Shown: positions 29,716 to 40,379 of the stretch, one piece after another
Layout: each line of letters opens with the position of its first letter
Position numbering within the stretch: position 1 is the stretch's first letter
Made by a program: the position numbers and the translations under genes
Assembly: GCA_009927255.1 (NCBI GenBank)
Contig: RFNJ01000096.1
Span: 1-41,085 of the forward strand
DNA length: 41,085 bases
Direction: 5' to 3'
Source of the DNA: Pseudomonadota bacterium
GTDB lineage: Bacteria; Pseudomonadota; Alphaproteobacteria; UBA2136; UBA6156
Notes under the pieces: generated by a model
What the model saw: only the letters and a program-made list of their open reading frames with translations
Databases searched by the model: none
Told to the model about the DNA's origin: nothing

Positions 29716-30693
29716 ATGCGCACCGCCAGCCTCCTCTCCCTCGTCATCCCCATGCACAACGAAGCCGAGAGCCTGGGGCAGCTGTTTACCCGCCTGGCAA
29801 CGGTGCTGGAACCTCTCAAAATCCCCTACGAAATTGTCTGTGTGGATGACGGCAGCCGCGACGGCACGTGGGATACGCTGAGCCTGCTGCGCCGCACCTA
29901 CCCACAACTGCACCTGATTCGGCTTTCGCGTAATTTTGGTAAGGAAGCCGCGCTGACTGCTGGCCTTGCCCACGCCGAGGGCGATGTGGTGATACCGCTG
30001 GATGCCGACCTGCAAGACCCCCCCGAACTCATCCCCGAGCTGTTGCAAAAGTGGAGCGAAGGCGCCGATGTGGTGCTGGCGGTGCGCAAATCAAGGCCGC
30101 AGGATACTTGGCTGAAGCGCCATAGTGCCGAAGCCTTCTACCACCTGTTTAACAAGCTCAGCCCCACCAAAATCCACCCCAATGCTGGCGATTTCCGCGC
30201 GATGGACAAAGCCGTAGTGCAAACCCTTAGCAACCTGCCTGAAACCGTGCGATTTATGAAGGGCTTGTATGGCTGGGCGGGCTACCCCACTGCGCAAGTA
30301 GAATACGTGCGGCCTGAACGTGCTGCCGGCACCACCAAATTCAACTACTGGAAGCTATGGAATTTCGCGCTCGATGGCATCTTCAGCTTCAGCACCACCC
30401 CGCTGCGGGTGTGGATGTATGTGGGTCTCACCACCGCCTTTTTAGCACTGGCCTACGGCAGCTGGCTGCTGTTACGCACACTGGTGTGGGGAATAGACCT
30501 GCCCGGCTATGCGTCCCTGATGGTCAGCGTGCTGTTTATGGGCGGCTTGCAGCTGTTTACCCTGGGCCTGATGGCCGAATATTTGGGGCGAATTTTCCAA
30601 GAAGTGAAGCGCCGCCCGCCGTATGTCATCGCCCAGCAGCAAGTGGCCAAAACCACACCATCTCACAAAATTTCTCAAAAGCCACAGCGTTAA
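29716..30693 (+). CDS. Family-2 glycosyltransferase (dolichyl-phosphate-mannose synthase/GtrB-like) with C-terminal TM segments
   Basis: LSLVIPMHNEAESLGQLF, CVDDGSRDGTWD, LIRLSRNFGKEAALTAGLAHAEGDVVIPLDADLQDPPELIPEL. Confidence 0.93.
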   Translation: MRTASLLSLVIPMHNEAESLGQLFTRLATVLEPLKIPYEIVCVDDGSRDGTWDTLSLLRRTYPQLHLIRLSRNFGKEAALTAGLAHAEGDVVIPLDADLQDPPELIPELLQKWSEGADVVLAVRKSRPQDTWLKRHSAEAFYHLFNKLSPTKIHPNAGDFRAMDKAVVQTLSNLPETVRFMKGLYGWAGYPTAQVEYVRPERAAGTTKFNYWKLWNFALDGIFSFSTTPLRVWMYVGLTTAFLALAYGSWLLLRTLVWGIDLPGYASLMVSVLFMGGLQLFTLGLMAEYLGRIFQEVKRRPPYVIAQQQVAKTTPSHKISQKPQR

Positions 30694-30782
30694 CGTTTTC
30701 TTGTTGCTAGACTAACCATAGGGGGTTGACTCCTCCACCATCCCATTCATCATACCATCAATAATATAAAAGGTTTAAACCT

Positions 30783-32270
30783 ATGCCACACCTTACCAAT
30801 GCTCATAAGTTCTTTATTGTTGTCGCCCTGGTTGCCATTTGCACCGGCGCTATGCTTTATAAGCTGATTAGCCTAACTACCATCAGCAGCAATGCCAGCA
30901 GCCAGCTGAAGGAAATTGCCCTCATCACCCAGCGCCACATGGAAAGTGACATGATGCACGATGCGATTCGTGGCGACGTGCTGGCCGCAATTATGGTTAC
31001 CAAAGCGCCCGAAATGGTGGATGCCGCGCAGGTGGAGGCTGACTATAACGAGCACATTGCTAACTTTAAGGAAAATGCCAACAACAACTTTAACTCTCCC
31101 GCACTTTCGCCAGAAATTCGTGAAAAATATACTGCGCTGATGGCCGATATTACTGCCTACGGCCAAAGTGCCGAAGCCACTATTGGCATGGCCAAAGCGG
31201 GCCAGAACATCACCAAGGCCGATTGGGACACCTTCATGCAAGCCTTCTCCATGCTGGAAGAATCGATGGGCGCAATGTCCGATAGCATCGGCGTGTGGGC
31301 CACCAACACCGAAACCCATATTAACCAACAGCTGGATGCCGCTGCCCGCATTGCCACATTGCTTGCGATGATGTCGCTGCTGATGACCGCCGCTCTGCCC
31401 ATCTTGGTGTTCCGCCAAGTCTTCCGCCCGCAGGCAAGGGTGCTTAAGCTGTTTGAAAGCGAAATTCTCACCGCCGTAACCAAGTTTGATGACAGCGCCA
31501 CCAATGTGAGTAGAATGGCCGACAACCTCACCCATAAAATCAACACCTCATCGCAAAACGCCACCACCGTGGCCACCGCCGCGCAAAATACCTCACAAAA
31601 CAGCAATACTGTTGCCGCGGCAGCCGAAGAGATTCAATCCTCCCTCACCGGCGTTGCCAGCCAAGTGAACCAAGCCAATCAGGTGGTGAACGAAGCGGTG
31701 GGAGAGCTGGAACGCGCCAAAGCCATCTCCAACCGCCTGAACGAAGCCACCACGCATGTGAAGCAAATCATCGGCCTGATTGGCGAAGTTGCCAGTAAAA
31801 TTAACCTGTTGTCACTCAACGCCAGCATTGAAGCCGCCCGCGCGGGCGATGCCGGTAAAGGCTTTGCCGTGGTGGCGCAAGAAGTTAAATCGCTGGCGGG
31901 CCAAACCCAATCCTCATCGCAAGAAATTATCAAGCAAATCAATGAAGTTTCAGCTGTTTCAGAAGAGGTGGTCGGCGTGATCGATTTCTTCCAAAAATCC
32001 ATCACCTCCATCCAGCAAAACATGGTCACTATCAACGGCGCGGTTTCTGAACAAGAAATCGCCACCAAGCAAATTACGCAGGAAATCTTTGAAAACGCCA
32101 ACCGTAACAAAGAAATCCTCAGCGTGTCAGATGTCATTCTCAACAGCACCCAAACCGCCCTCACCGAATCCGGCACGGTGAAAGATGTTGCCGAAAGCGT
32201 TGCCGTCAGCGCCCGCACCATGACAGGCCAGCTGCAAAGCGCCATCCGCACGATGCGCCTTAGCATGTAG
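30783..32270 (+). CDS. Methyl-accepting chemotaxis protein
   Basis: Two TM segments; signalling tip [43 protein letters not shown]. Confidence 0.9.
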   Translation: MPHLTNAHKFFIVVALVAICTGAMLYKLISLTTISSNASSQLKEIALITQRHMESDMMHDAIRGDVLAAIMVTKAPEMVDAAQVEADYNEHIANFKENANNNFNSPALSPEIREKYTALMADITAYGQSAEATIGMAKAGQNITKADWDTFMQAFSMLEESMGAMSDSIGVWATNTETHINQQLDAAARIATLLAMMSLLMTAALPILVFRQVFRPQARVLKLFESEILTAVTKFDDSATNVSRMADNLTHKINTSSQNATTVATAAQNTSQNSNTVAAAAEEIQSSLTGVASQVNQANQVVNEAVGELERAKAISNRLNEATTHVKQIIGLIGEVASKINLLSLNASIEAARAGDAGKGFAVVAQEVKSLAGQTQSSSQEIIKQINEVSAVSEEVVGVIDFFQKSITSIQQNMVTINGAVSEQEIATKQITQEIFENANRNKEILSVSDVILNSTQTALTESGTVKDVAESVAVSARTMTGQLQSAIRTMRLSM

Positions 32271-32327
32271 CACGCTCGGCCCCCTCCATCATCACACCAC
32301 CCGCCCGCCAAAGCAGCACTTTTTAGC

Positions 32328-32379
32328 CAACTTTGTGCGCAAAACCCATCGCCAAAAGCCCCATATGCGCCTAAAGTTG
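32328..32379 (+). promoter_or_regulatory. Candidate leader hairpin upstream of mdh
   Basis: CAACTTT-gt-GCGC (32328-32340) / GCGC-ct-AAAGTTG (32367-32379). Confidence 0.3.
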
Positions 32380-32399
32380 CCTCGTCATTTAGGCCGTAA

Positions 32400-33368
<969 letters not shown>

Positions 33369-33372
33369 ATCA

Positions 33373-34536
33373 ATGAACATCCACGAATACCAAGCCAAAG
33401 ACCTCTTCCGTAAGTTCGGCGTTGCGGTGCCCGAAGGCATGCTTGCCAAAACCGGCGCCGAAGCCGAAGCCGCCGCTAAAAAAATTGGCACGGCAATTAC
33501 CATTGTCAAGGCCCAAGTCCACGCCGGTGGCCGCGGCAAAGCGGGCGGCGTTAAGGTGTGCAAAAGCCCCGCCGATGCCAAAGCTGCTGCCGAAAAACTG
33601 CTCGGCACCCGCCTCGTCACCTACCAAACCGATGCCAAAGGCCAACCCGTCAACAGCGTGTATGTGGAAAGCGGCATCGACATCGCCCGCGAACTCTATC
33701 TTGCCATCATGCTGGATCGTTCCGCTGGACGCTTAACTGTGATGGCTAGCACCGAAGGCGGCATGGAGATTGAAAAGGTGGCGCACGAAACCCCCGAAAA
33801 GATTTTCCGCGAACAAATCGACCCCGCCTTGGGCCTGATGCCCTACCAAGCCCGCAACCTCGCCTTTGCGCTGGGCTTGAAGGGCGATGAAGTCACCAAC
33901 GGTGTCAAGTTCATGCTGAATTTGGCCAAAGCCTATGAACAACTCGACTGCGCGATGATCGAAATCAACCCCCTGGTCGTCACCAAACAAGGCCAAGTGA
34001 TGGCGCTGGACGGCAAAGTCAGCTTCGATGACAACGCCCTGTTCAAGCACCCCGAACTGCTGGAACTGGACGACACCACCCAGCACGACCCCCGCGAAAC
34101 CGAAGCCCGTAAGTACGACCTCAACTACGTGGGGCTGGATGGCGAAATCGGCTGCATGGTGAACGGCGCAGGCCTCGCCATGGCCACCATGGATATCATC
34201 AAGCACAGCGGCAGCGCCCCCGCCAACTTCCTCGATGTCGGGGGCGGGGCCGACGAAGCCAAAGTCACCGCCGCGCTGAAAATCATTTTGGGCGATACCC
34301 AAGTCAAAGGCATCCTCATCAACATTTTCGGCGGCATCATGAAGTGCGACATCATCGCCAACGGGATTGTAGCAGCCGCCAAAGCGGTCAAGCTGCACGT
34401 GCCGCTGGTGGTGCGCTTGGAAGGCACCAATGTGGAACTGGGCAACGACATCCTCGCCAAATCCGGCCTCCCCATCATCACCGCCAACTCCCTGGCCGAC
34501 GCCGCCCACAAAATCGTCAAAGCAATCCGGAAGTAA
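33373..34536 (+). CDS. sucC: Succinyl-CoA synthetase beta subunit
   Basis: [53 protein letters not shown]. Confidence 0.97.
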   Translation: MNIHEYQAKDLFRKFGVAVPEGMLAKTGAEAEAAAKKIGTAITIVKAQVHAGGRGKAGGVKVCKSPADAKAAAEKLLGTRLVTYQTDAKGQPVNSVYVESGIDIARELYLAIMLDRSAGRLTVMASTEGGMEIEKVAHETPEKIFREQIDPALGLMPYQARNLAFALGLKGDEVTNGVKFMLNLAKAYEQLDCAMIEINPLVVTKQGQVMALDGKVSFDDNALFKHPELLELDDTTQHDPRETEARKYDLNYVGLDGEIGCMVNGAGLAMATMDIIKHSGSAPANFLDVGGGADEAKVTAALKIILGDTQVKGILINIFGGIMKCDIIANGIVAAAKAVKLHVPLVVRLEGTNVELGNDILAKSGLPIITANSLADAAHKIVKAIRK

Positions 34537-34539
34537 ACT

Positions 34540-34911
34540 ATGAAAAAATCTTTTGTATTTTTCCTAATTTCTTTACCTTCTTTATTATTTGCAAATTCTA
34601 ATTCAGATAGTAAGTATTTTGCTGATATGGGAGATAAATTTCTAATTTGTTCTACTTTTTATAAAATAGGATCTGGATGTGTAAGCGATACTCATCCTGA
34701 TATAAGTGATGTTTTGGATAATTCTTCAGAATTATATCTTGGTTCAGCAGTCAATTTTTATAAAAAAACTAATACTGATGTTGATGCAATTGCAGCTAAA
34801 TATGATCTGATGAGGAAATCTTTACTAAATGAAATGAAAAATCATTGTCAAAATATCTCAATATTAACTTTAAAATACGGTCAAAATTGTAAAAATCTAA
34901 TCGATAAATAA
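34540..34911 (+). CDS. AT-rich orphan secreted protein (123 aa, 4 Cys in the predicted mature part) between sucC and sucD
   Basis: Starts 3 nt after the sucC stop; signal peptide [20 protein letters not shown]-ending codons, in contrast to flanking genes. Confidence 0.75.
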   Translation: MKKSFVFFLISLPSLLFANSNSDSKYFADMGDKFLICSTFYKIGSGCVSDTHPDISDVLDNSSELYLGSAVNFYKKTNTDVDAIAAKYDLMRKSLLNEMKNHCQNISILTLKYGQNCKNLIDK

Positions 34912-34943
34912 TTAAAATTAATAAACTTAAGAAAGACCTCCCT

Positions 34944-35834
34944 ATGTCCATCTTCATCACCCCCGAAACCAAAGTCATCACCCAAGGTATCACCGGTAAA
35001 AACGGCACGTTCCATACCGAGCAAGGGCTGAAATACGGCACCAAATACGTCGGCGGCGTCACCCCCGGCAAAGGCGGCACCACCCACTTGGGCCTGCCGG
35101 TGTTTAATACCGTAAAAGAAGCGGTGGAAAAAACCGGCGCCGAAGCCAGCGTCATCTACGTCCCACCACCCTTCGCAGCCGATAGTATTCTGGAAGCCGC
35201 CGATGCAGGTATTCGCCTCTGCGTCTGCATCACCGAAGGCATTCCCGTGCTGGATATGGTCAAGGTCAAGCGCCGCCTGCTCGACCCCAAAAACACCATG
35301 CGCCTGGTCGGCCCCAACTGCCCTGGCGTCATCACTCCGGGGGAAAACGGCACCGGCTGCAAAATCGGCATCATGCCCGCCCACATTCACCGCAAAGGCA
35401 CCATTGGGATTGTCAGCAAATCGGGGACTCTCACCTACGAAGCAGTGAAACAAACCACCGATGTTGGCCTCGGCCAAAGCACCTGCGTGGGGATTGGTGG
35501 TGACCCTGTGCATGGTACAAATTTTATTAGTGTTCTGAGTGCTTTTGAGGCTGATCCGCAGACAGAAGCTATTGTTATGATTGGAGAAATTGGTGGGATG
35601 GCGGAGATTGAGGCTGCTGATTACATTAAGTCCGCCATCACCAAGCCGGTGGTGGGTTTTATTGCTGGCGCCACTGCGCCCAAAGGCAAACGGATGGGAC
35701 ATGCTGGGGCGATTATTAGTGGTGGCGACGACACCGCCGAAGCCAAAATCCGCGCTCTTCAGCAAGCTGGGGTGGTGATGGTGAACAGCCCTTCCGAGTT
35801 GGGGCAGACAATGAAGAAGCTGCTGAGGAAATAG
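34944..35834 (+). CDS. sucD: Succinyl-CoA synthetase alpha subunit
   Basis: [67 protein letters not shown]. Confidence 0.97.
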   Translation: MSIFITPETKVITQGITGKNGTFHTEQGLKYGTKYVGGVTPGKGGTTHLGLPVFNTVKEAVEKTGAEASVIYVPPPFAADSILEAADAGIRLCVCITEGIPVLDMVKVKRRLLDPKNTMRLVGPNCPGVITPGENGTGCKIGIMPAHIHRKGTIGIVSKSGTLTYEAVKQTTDVGLGQSTCVGIGGDPVHGTNFISVLSAFEADPQTEAIVMIGEIGGMAEIEAADYIKSAITKPVVGFIAGATAPKGKRMGHAGAIISGGDDTAEAKIRALQQAGVVMVNSPSELGQTMKKLLRK

Positions 35835-35846
35835 CGAGATGTAGAT

Positions 35847-35877
35847 AAAAACGGCCCCTGTATGGGGCCTGTTTTTT
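35847..35877 (+). terminator. Intrinsic terminator after sucD
   Basis: GGCCCC/GGGGCC flanked by AAAAA...GTTTTTT. Confidence 0.8.
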
Positions 35878-37288
35878 AGCCGCGTCGGAATTCTAGTTCA
35901 AACACACTACCGCCACCATTACGGCTGGTTACGGTGGCGTTGCCGCCGTGCTGGCGCATAATTTCAGCCACAAGCGCGAGGCCCAAACCAGAGCCGGTAC
36001 CTGCGCCGCTTTTGCTAGGTTCTCCCGCTGGACCTTGCCAGAAACGGTTGAACACCAAGCCTTGTTCATGCGGCGGAATACCTGCGCCACGATCGCGCAC
36101 TTCAATGCTGCCGACTTTGGTGACGACCACTTCCACAATGCTATCTTTGGGGCTGTGGCGAATGGCGTTATCCACTAAATTTACGATTGCTTCGCCCACT
36201 TGCAGTTCATCGAGCCATACATTCACTGCGCGGTCGGGGGCGTCAAAGCGCAGTTCTATCCGCTGCTTGCGGGCCAATGGCACCATGCTGCCGACCACTT
36301 CACGCACCACGGGAGTTAAGTCGGTTACTTTCAGCGTTGCGCTGTTTTGGCTTAGCACTGCGAAATGCAGCAGCTGGCGGACGAGCCGATCCATCCGGTG
36401 GACATCGCGCAATACATCGGCCTTGCCTTTAAAATCGGCCAGTTGTTCAAGGCGCGCTTGCATGACGGCTAGCGGGGTTTTGAGCTGGTGGGCAGTGTCG
36501 GCAGTGAGGGCTTGCTGGGCACTAAGACTGCGCCCGAGTTCCACCAACACATCATTAAAAGCATTTACGACGGGGCGGATTTCGCGCGGGATATTGCGCC
36601 CTTCAATGCGTGCGACGCCATCCATACGGAGTTTACTACCTACCGCTGCAACCTCACGCGAGAGGGCGCGCAGTGGCCCCAGTGCGCTGCGGGTTAGCCC
36701 CGTGACAGCCAACACCGCTAGCAGGAACAGCGGGCCAATCAGCAGCAGCAAGTCGCGCATCAGGGCGACGCGGGCGGCGTTCATCAGTACGTCGTCAATC
36801 GTGCGGTATTGGCCGACCACTACAAAAATTTTGTTATTACGGGGGGTATCCACCGGCTGCACCAACATATAGAGCGCCCGCTCGGCGCCATCGCGCTCAC
36901 GGGTATCTAGCATGGTGGCCACGGCAGGATACAGCGCCATGCTGGGGGAAAGCCATGTGGAGGCCATGGGGTTGCTTTCGGCCAGCACTTTGCCTTTGTC
37001 GTCATACACCGAATAAACATAGCCGCTATCTCGCCGGAAATAGGCTGCTGCGACATCGTTGGGTAGTTCGACGCGCACGCCGCCGCCTCTAAACACCAAG
37101 CCCGCTAACAGTTCGGCGCTTTGGCGGCGTAGCAATTCGTCTTGGGCGCGGTCGCCGGCTTGCTCGAGCGTGCGGTCAACCACCCAAATTACTCCGCCCA
37201 ACACTAACAGCAAAATAAGCACCAAGCGCAGCACCAACCCTAGCAGGAGGGAGTCGGTGAGCCGTCCGCTTACATGCTTGAGCGCCAT
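35876..37288 (-). CDS. Sensor histidine kinase (TctE/QseC-like)
   Basis: Two TM regions, H-box TADTAHQLKTPLAVMQARLEQL, NLVDNAIRHSP, RDRGAGIPPHEQGLVFNRFWQG, GSGLGLALVAEIM. Confidence 0.92.
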   Translation of the reverse strand: MALKHVSGRLTDSLLLGLVLRLVLILLLVLGGVIWVVDRTLEQAGDRAQDELLRRQSAELLAGLVFRGGGVRVELPNDVAAAYFRRDSGYVYSVYDDKGKVLAESNPMASTWLSPSMALYPAVATMLDTRERDGAERALYMLVQPVDTPRNNKIFVVVGQYRTIDDVLMNAARVALMRDLLLLIGPLFLLAVLAVTGLTRSALGPLRALSREVAAVGSKLRMDGVARIEGRNIPREIRPVVNAFNDVLVELGRSLSAQQALTADTAHQLKTPLAVMQARLEQLADFKGKADVLRDVHRMDRLVRQLLHFAVLSQNSATLKVTDLTPVVREVVGSMVPLARKQRIELRFDAPDRAVNVWLDELQVGEAIVNLVDNAIRHSPKDSIVEVVVTKVGSIEVRDRGAGIPPHEQGLVFNRFWQGPAGEPSKSGAGTGSGLGLALVAEIMRQHGGNATVTSRNGGGSVFELEFRRG

Positions 37289-37968
37289 TATTTTTGCTCC
37301 TCTAGCAGGTAGCCAATACCGCGGATGGTTACCAACGCCACATTCGCCTTGGCCCCCACCAGCAGCTTGCGCAGGCGGTGGACTGCGACTTCTAGCGCAT
37401 TGCGGCTTTCGGGCTTGCTCTCCCCATAAAGCGCCTGCTCCAGCACATCTTTGCCCACCACCTGCCCTGCGCGTTGCAGCAGGTGCCGCAGCAGCACCAC
37501 TTCACGCTTACCAAAGGCTGCGGTTTTACCGGCCACCATCACCGTTTCGTGCAGCGTATCCAGCTTCACATTACCTGCTTCTAAAATCATTCCTGCTGGC
37601 CCGCTGCTGCGCCGTAGCAGGGCTTTCACCCGCGCCAAAAGCTCAAACAAACTAAACGGCTTGGGCAAATAATCATCCGCCCCCGCTTCCAGCCCAATCA
37701 CCCGCTCTTTCGGCAAGCCCAAGGCAGTCAGCATCAAAATCGGCACACCATTGCCCGCCGCCCGCAGTTCACGCACCAAATCTAAGCCGTCGCCGTCAGG
37801 CAGCCGACGGTCCGAAATCACCGCATCAAACGGCATTTTCAATAGCTCACGCGCCTCGCGCAACGTGCCCGCCACACTGGCGGCAAAGCCGTGCTGGCGC
37901 AGGGTTTGTTCAATAAACCCCGCCAAGCTCTTCTCATCTTCAATCACTAAAATACGCATAACTTTCAA
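37288..37968 (-). CDS. OmpR-family response regulator
   Basis: MRILVIEDEKSLAGFI, VISDRRLPDGDGLDLV, LMLTALG, GADDYLPKPFSLFELLAR, winged-helix C-terminus; start codon coupled to the kinase. Confidence 0.95.
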   Translation of the reverse strand: MKVMRILVIEDEKSLAGFIEQTLRQHGFAASVAGTLREARELLKMPFDAVISDRRLPDGDGLDLVRELRAAGNGVPILMLTALGLPKERVIGLEAGADDYLPKPFSLFELLARVKALLRRSSGPAGMILEAGNVKLDTLHETVMVAGKTAAFGKREVVLLRHLLQRAGQVVGKDVLEQALYGESKPESRNALEVAVHRLRKLLVGAKANVALVTIRGIGYLLEEQK

Positions 37969-38138
37969 TCTCCTATCCCCAACCTAGCGCGCAATCCTTC
38001 AACCTGCAAGCCACAAAGAGTCACCGCACTTACATCATGCTTACAACTCCACCATCGCATCTTCCCAAGCACCCCAAAGCCACCTAGCATCCACTCCGTC
38101 CACCTGTGTGGAATTAACCAAAAAAGGAATCAAACCCC

Positions 38139-38360
38139 ATGAAAAATCTCGTTCTTGCTGCTGCCTTGGCCATCGTTGCCGCTCCAGCTTTTGCTGCCGA
38201 CCACGGCGACCACGCTGGCAAAATGGATAAAATGATGGACAAAGTTACTGCCGAAGTGGTGAGCGAAACCACGGCTGCTGTTTCTGCCACCGAAGCTGCT
38301 GTAGCGACTGAAGCCAAAGAAATGAAGCACGAAATGAAGAAAGAGCACAAAGCTCATTAA
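38139..38360 (+). CDS. Small secreted/periplasmic Ala/Glu/Lys-rich protein (73 aa)
   Basis: Signal peptide MKNLVLAAALAIVAAPAFAADHGDHAGK; own terminator. Confidence 0.65.
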   Translation: MKNLVLAAALAIVAAPAFAADHGDHAGKMDKMMDKVTAEVVSETTAAVSATEAAVATEAKEMKHEMKKEHKAH

Positions 38361-38393
38361 CCATTTTGTTGCCGGTTCATGGCAAAAATGAGC

Positions 38394-38416
38394 AAGCGGC
38401 CTACGGGCCGCTTTTT
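38394..38416 (+). terminator. Intrinsic terminator
   Basis: AGCGGCC/GGCCGCT plus TTTTT. Confidence 0.8.
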
Positions 38417-38419
38417 GAT

Positions 38420-38869
38420 TTAGCTACGCAGCGATTGGAAGAAAGTTTGGAGTTGTTGACGGCAGGCTTGTTCTTCTATTCCGCCGAGGATTTTGGGTTT
38501 GTGGTGCATGTGTTGGGGGACTTGGGGGCCGTTGGTGGTGCCGCCGGATTTGGCGTCATACGCGCCGAAAATGATGGTGCCGATGCGGGCGTGGCAGAGG
38601 GCGGCGGCGCACATGGGGCAGGGTTCTAGCGTGACCGCAATGGTGCATTCTTGGAGGTATTTGTGGCCTTGGGCGGCGGCTTGCTGCAGCACCAGCATTT
38701 CGGCGTGAGCGAGCGGATTTTGCTGGGTTTCGACTAAATTATGGGCTTGGGCGATGACTTCACCTTGGGCGTTGACGAGGATAGCGGCAACTGGAAGCTC
38801 ATGCTTACTGGCCCCTTGCTGGGCGAGGGCGAGGGCTTGGTTTATCAGGGTGGTGGGGTTGAGGGCCAT
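38420..38869 (-). CDS. tadA: tRNA(adenine34) deaminase TadA-type cytidine/deoxycytidylate deaminase
   Basis: HAEMLVLQQA and LEPCPMCAAALCHARIGTIIFGAYDAKSGG; start MALNPTTLINQAL preferred. Confidence 0.88.
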   Translation of the reverse strand: MALNPTTLINQALALAQQGASKHELPVAAILVNAQGEVIAQAHNLVETQQNPLAHAEMLVLQQAAAQGHKYLQECTIAVTLEPCPMCAAALCHARIGTIIFGAYDAKSGGTTNGPQVPQHMHHKPKILGGIEEQACRQQLQTFFQSLRS

Positions 38870-38893
38870 GCCAAGCTGATATAGGGTGTTTGG

Positions 38894-39598
38894 ATGCGAC
38901 CGACAATAGGCATTATGATGGATTGGCTGGGGCAAGGCAGCTATAGCCCGCGGCCGCATTATGTGATGCGTGATAGTTATTTTGCTGCTGTGTGGGATGC
39001 GGGGGGGCTACCAGTGGGCATTCCGCTGCTGGAAGATGCTGGTGATGATTACCTTGCCCGCGTGCAGGGTGTGGTGGTGCCGGGGGGGGATTATCCCAGC
39101 CCTAGCCGGTGGTATGGGGATGGGCATGGGATTTTGGATGAACACCCAAGAACTATTGTAAATGAGCGCTTAATTAGGGACCTTTTGGGGCGGGATATTC
39201 CATTTTTGGCAATTTGCGCGGGGCACCAGGAATTGGCGGCGGCGACGGGTGGTTTGCTGTATTGGCGGGTGCGTGAGAGTTTGGCCAATGTGGCGGAGCA
39301 TCGGAGTGGAGACCCAAGCAAAACCTGCCATTCGGTGCAGGTGGAGGCGGGGAGTTTGTTGCATAAATTGGTGGGGGTTGGCGAGATTGAGGTGAACAGC
39401 CACCACCATGAAGCTGTGCGTAGTGTGAGCGGTGGTGTGGTGGTAAGTGGACGGGCGCCCGATGGGGTGATTGAGGCGATTGAGGTGCCCGGGCGGCGGT
39501 TTGCGCTGGGGGTGCAGTGGCACCCAGAGTTTGGTTTGACTGAGGCTGACCATTTGATTTTTAAGGGGTTTGTGGAGGCGGCGGGTGCGGCTGAATAA
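38894..39598 (+). CDS. Class-I glutamine amidotransferase-like gamma-glutamyl hydrolase (peptidase C26/PuuD-like)
   Basis: RPTIGIMMDW, GVVVPGGDYPS, FLAICAGHQELAAATGG, GVQWHPEFGL. Confidence 0.88.
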   Translation: MRPTIGIMMDWLGQGSYSPRPHYVMRDSYFAAVWDAGGLPVGIPLLEDAGDDYLARVQGVVVPGGDYPSPSRWYGDGHGILDEHPRTIVNERLIRDLLGRDIPFLAICAGHQELAAATGGLLYWRVRESLANVAEHRSGDPSKTCHSVQVEAGSLLHKLVGVGEIEVNSHHHEAVRSVSGGVVVSGRAPDGVIEAIEVPGRRFALGVQWHPEFGLTEADHLIFKGFVEAAGAAE

Positions 39599-40325
39599 GT
39601 ATTTGCAACAGGCGGGGGTGGGCAGCCGCCGCGAGGCAGAGCGCTTGGTTTTGGCGGGTTTGGTGACGGTGGATGGCAAGTTGGCCGATGTGACGACAGT
39701 GGTGGCGGAAGGGGCGGAGGTGCGGGTGGAGGGGCGAGTGGTGGCGCCAGAACGTGCTGAATTGCCGCGAGTTTTTGCTTATCATAAACCCGTGGGGGTG
39801 ATTGTGACGGCGCGCGACCATGAGGGGCGTAAGACGCTGTATGAGGCGTTGGCGGAGTTACCAAAATATGAGCAATTACCAAGGCTTATGCCGGTGGGGC
39901 GGTTGGATTTGAACAGCGAAGGCTTGCTGCTTTTGACCACCGATGGGATGCTGGCGCAGACGTTGATGAGCCCGAAAACGGCGCTGCGGCGGGTGTATCG
40001 GGTGCGGGTGTTTGGCGAGCTAAGTGCTTCAGAAATAGCGGAATTTAGGCGGGGGGTGACGGTGGAGGGGGTGTGGTACCGGGGTGCAGACGTGGTGCTT
40101 GAAAAGACCGGTGAGAGTGGCAGCAACCGGTGGTATCGGGTGGTGTTGACGGAGGGAAAAAACCGCGAAATACGTCGTATTTTCAAGCACTTTGGCTGCG
40201 AGGTGAACCGCTTGGTGCGTGAGCAGTATGGGCCGTTTGTATTGGGAGATTTGGCGCGTGGGGGATTGCGGGAAATTGAAGTTGATGAAGTTAAGAAGTT
40301 ATTGAAAAGTTTAAATAAAAAATGA
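39570..40325 (+). CDS. RluB/RsuA-family pseudouridine synthase with S4 domain
   Basis: RLNKYLQQAGVGSRREAERLVLAGLVTVDG; PVGRLDLNSEGLLLLTTDG; EGKNREIRRIFKHFG; overlaps the previous gene, real start may be GTG near 39585. Confidence 0.92.
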   Translation: MWRRRVRLNKYLQQAGVGSRREAERLVLAGLVTVDGKLADVTTVVAEGAEVRVEGRVVAPERAELPRVFAYHKPVGVIVTARDHEGRKTLYEALAELPKYEQLPRLMPVGRLDLNSEGLLLLTTDGMLAQTLMSPKTALRRVYRVRVFGELSASEIAEFRRGVTVEGVWYRGADVVLEKTGESGSNRWYRVVLTEGKNREIRRIFKHFGCEVNRLVREQYGPFVLGDLARGGLREIEVDEVKKLLKSLNKK

Positions 40326-40379
40326 TACATTTTGATTTTTACCCTAAAATGATTTTTTTAATTCAAAACGGGGGTTTTG

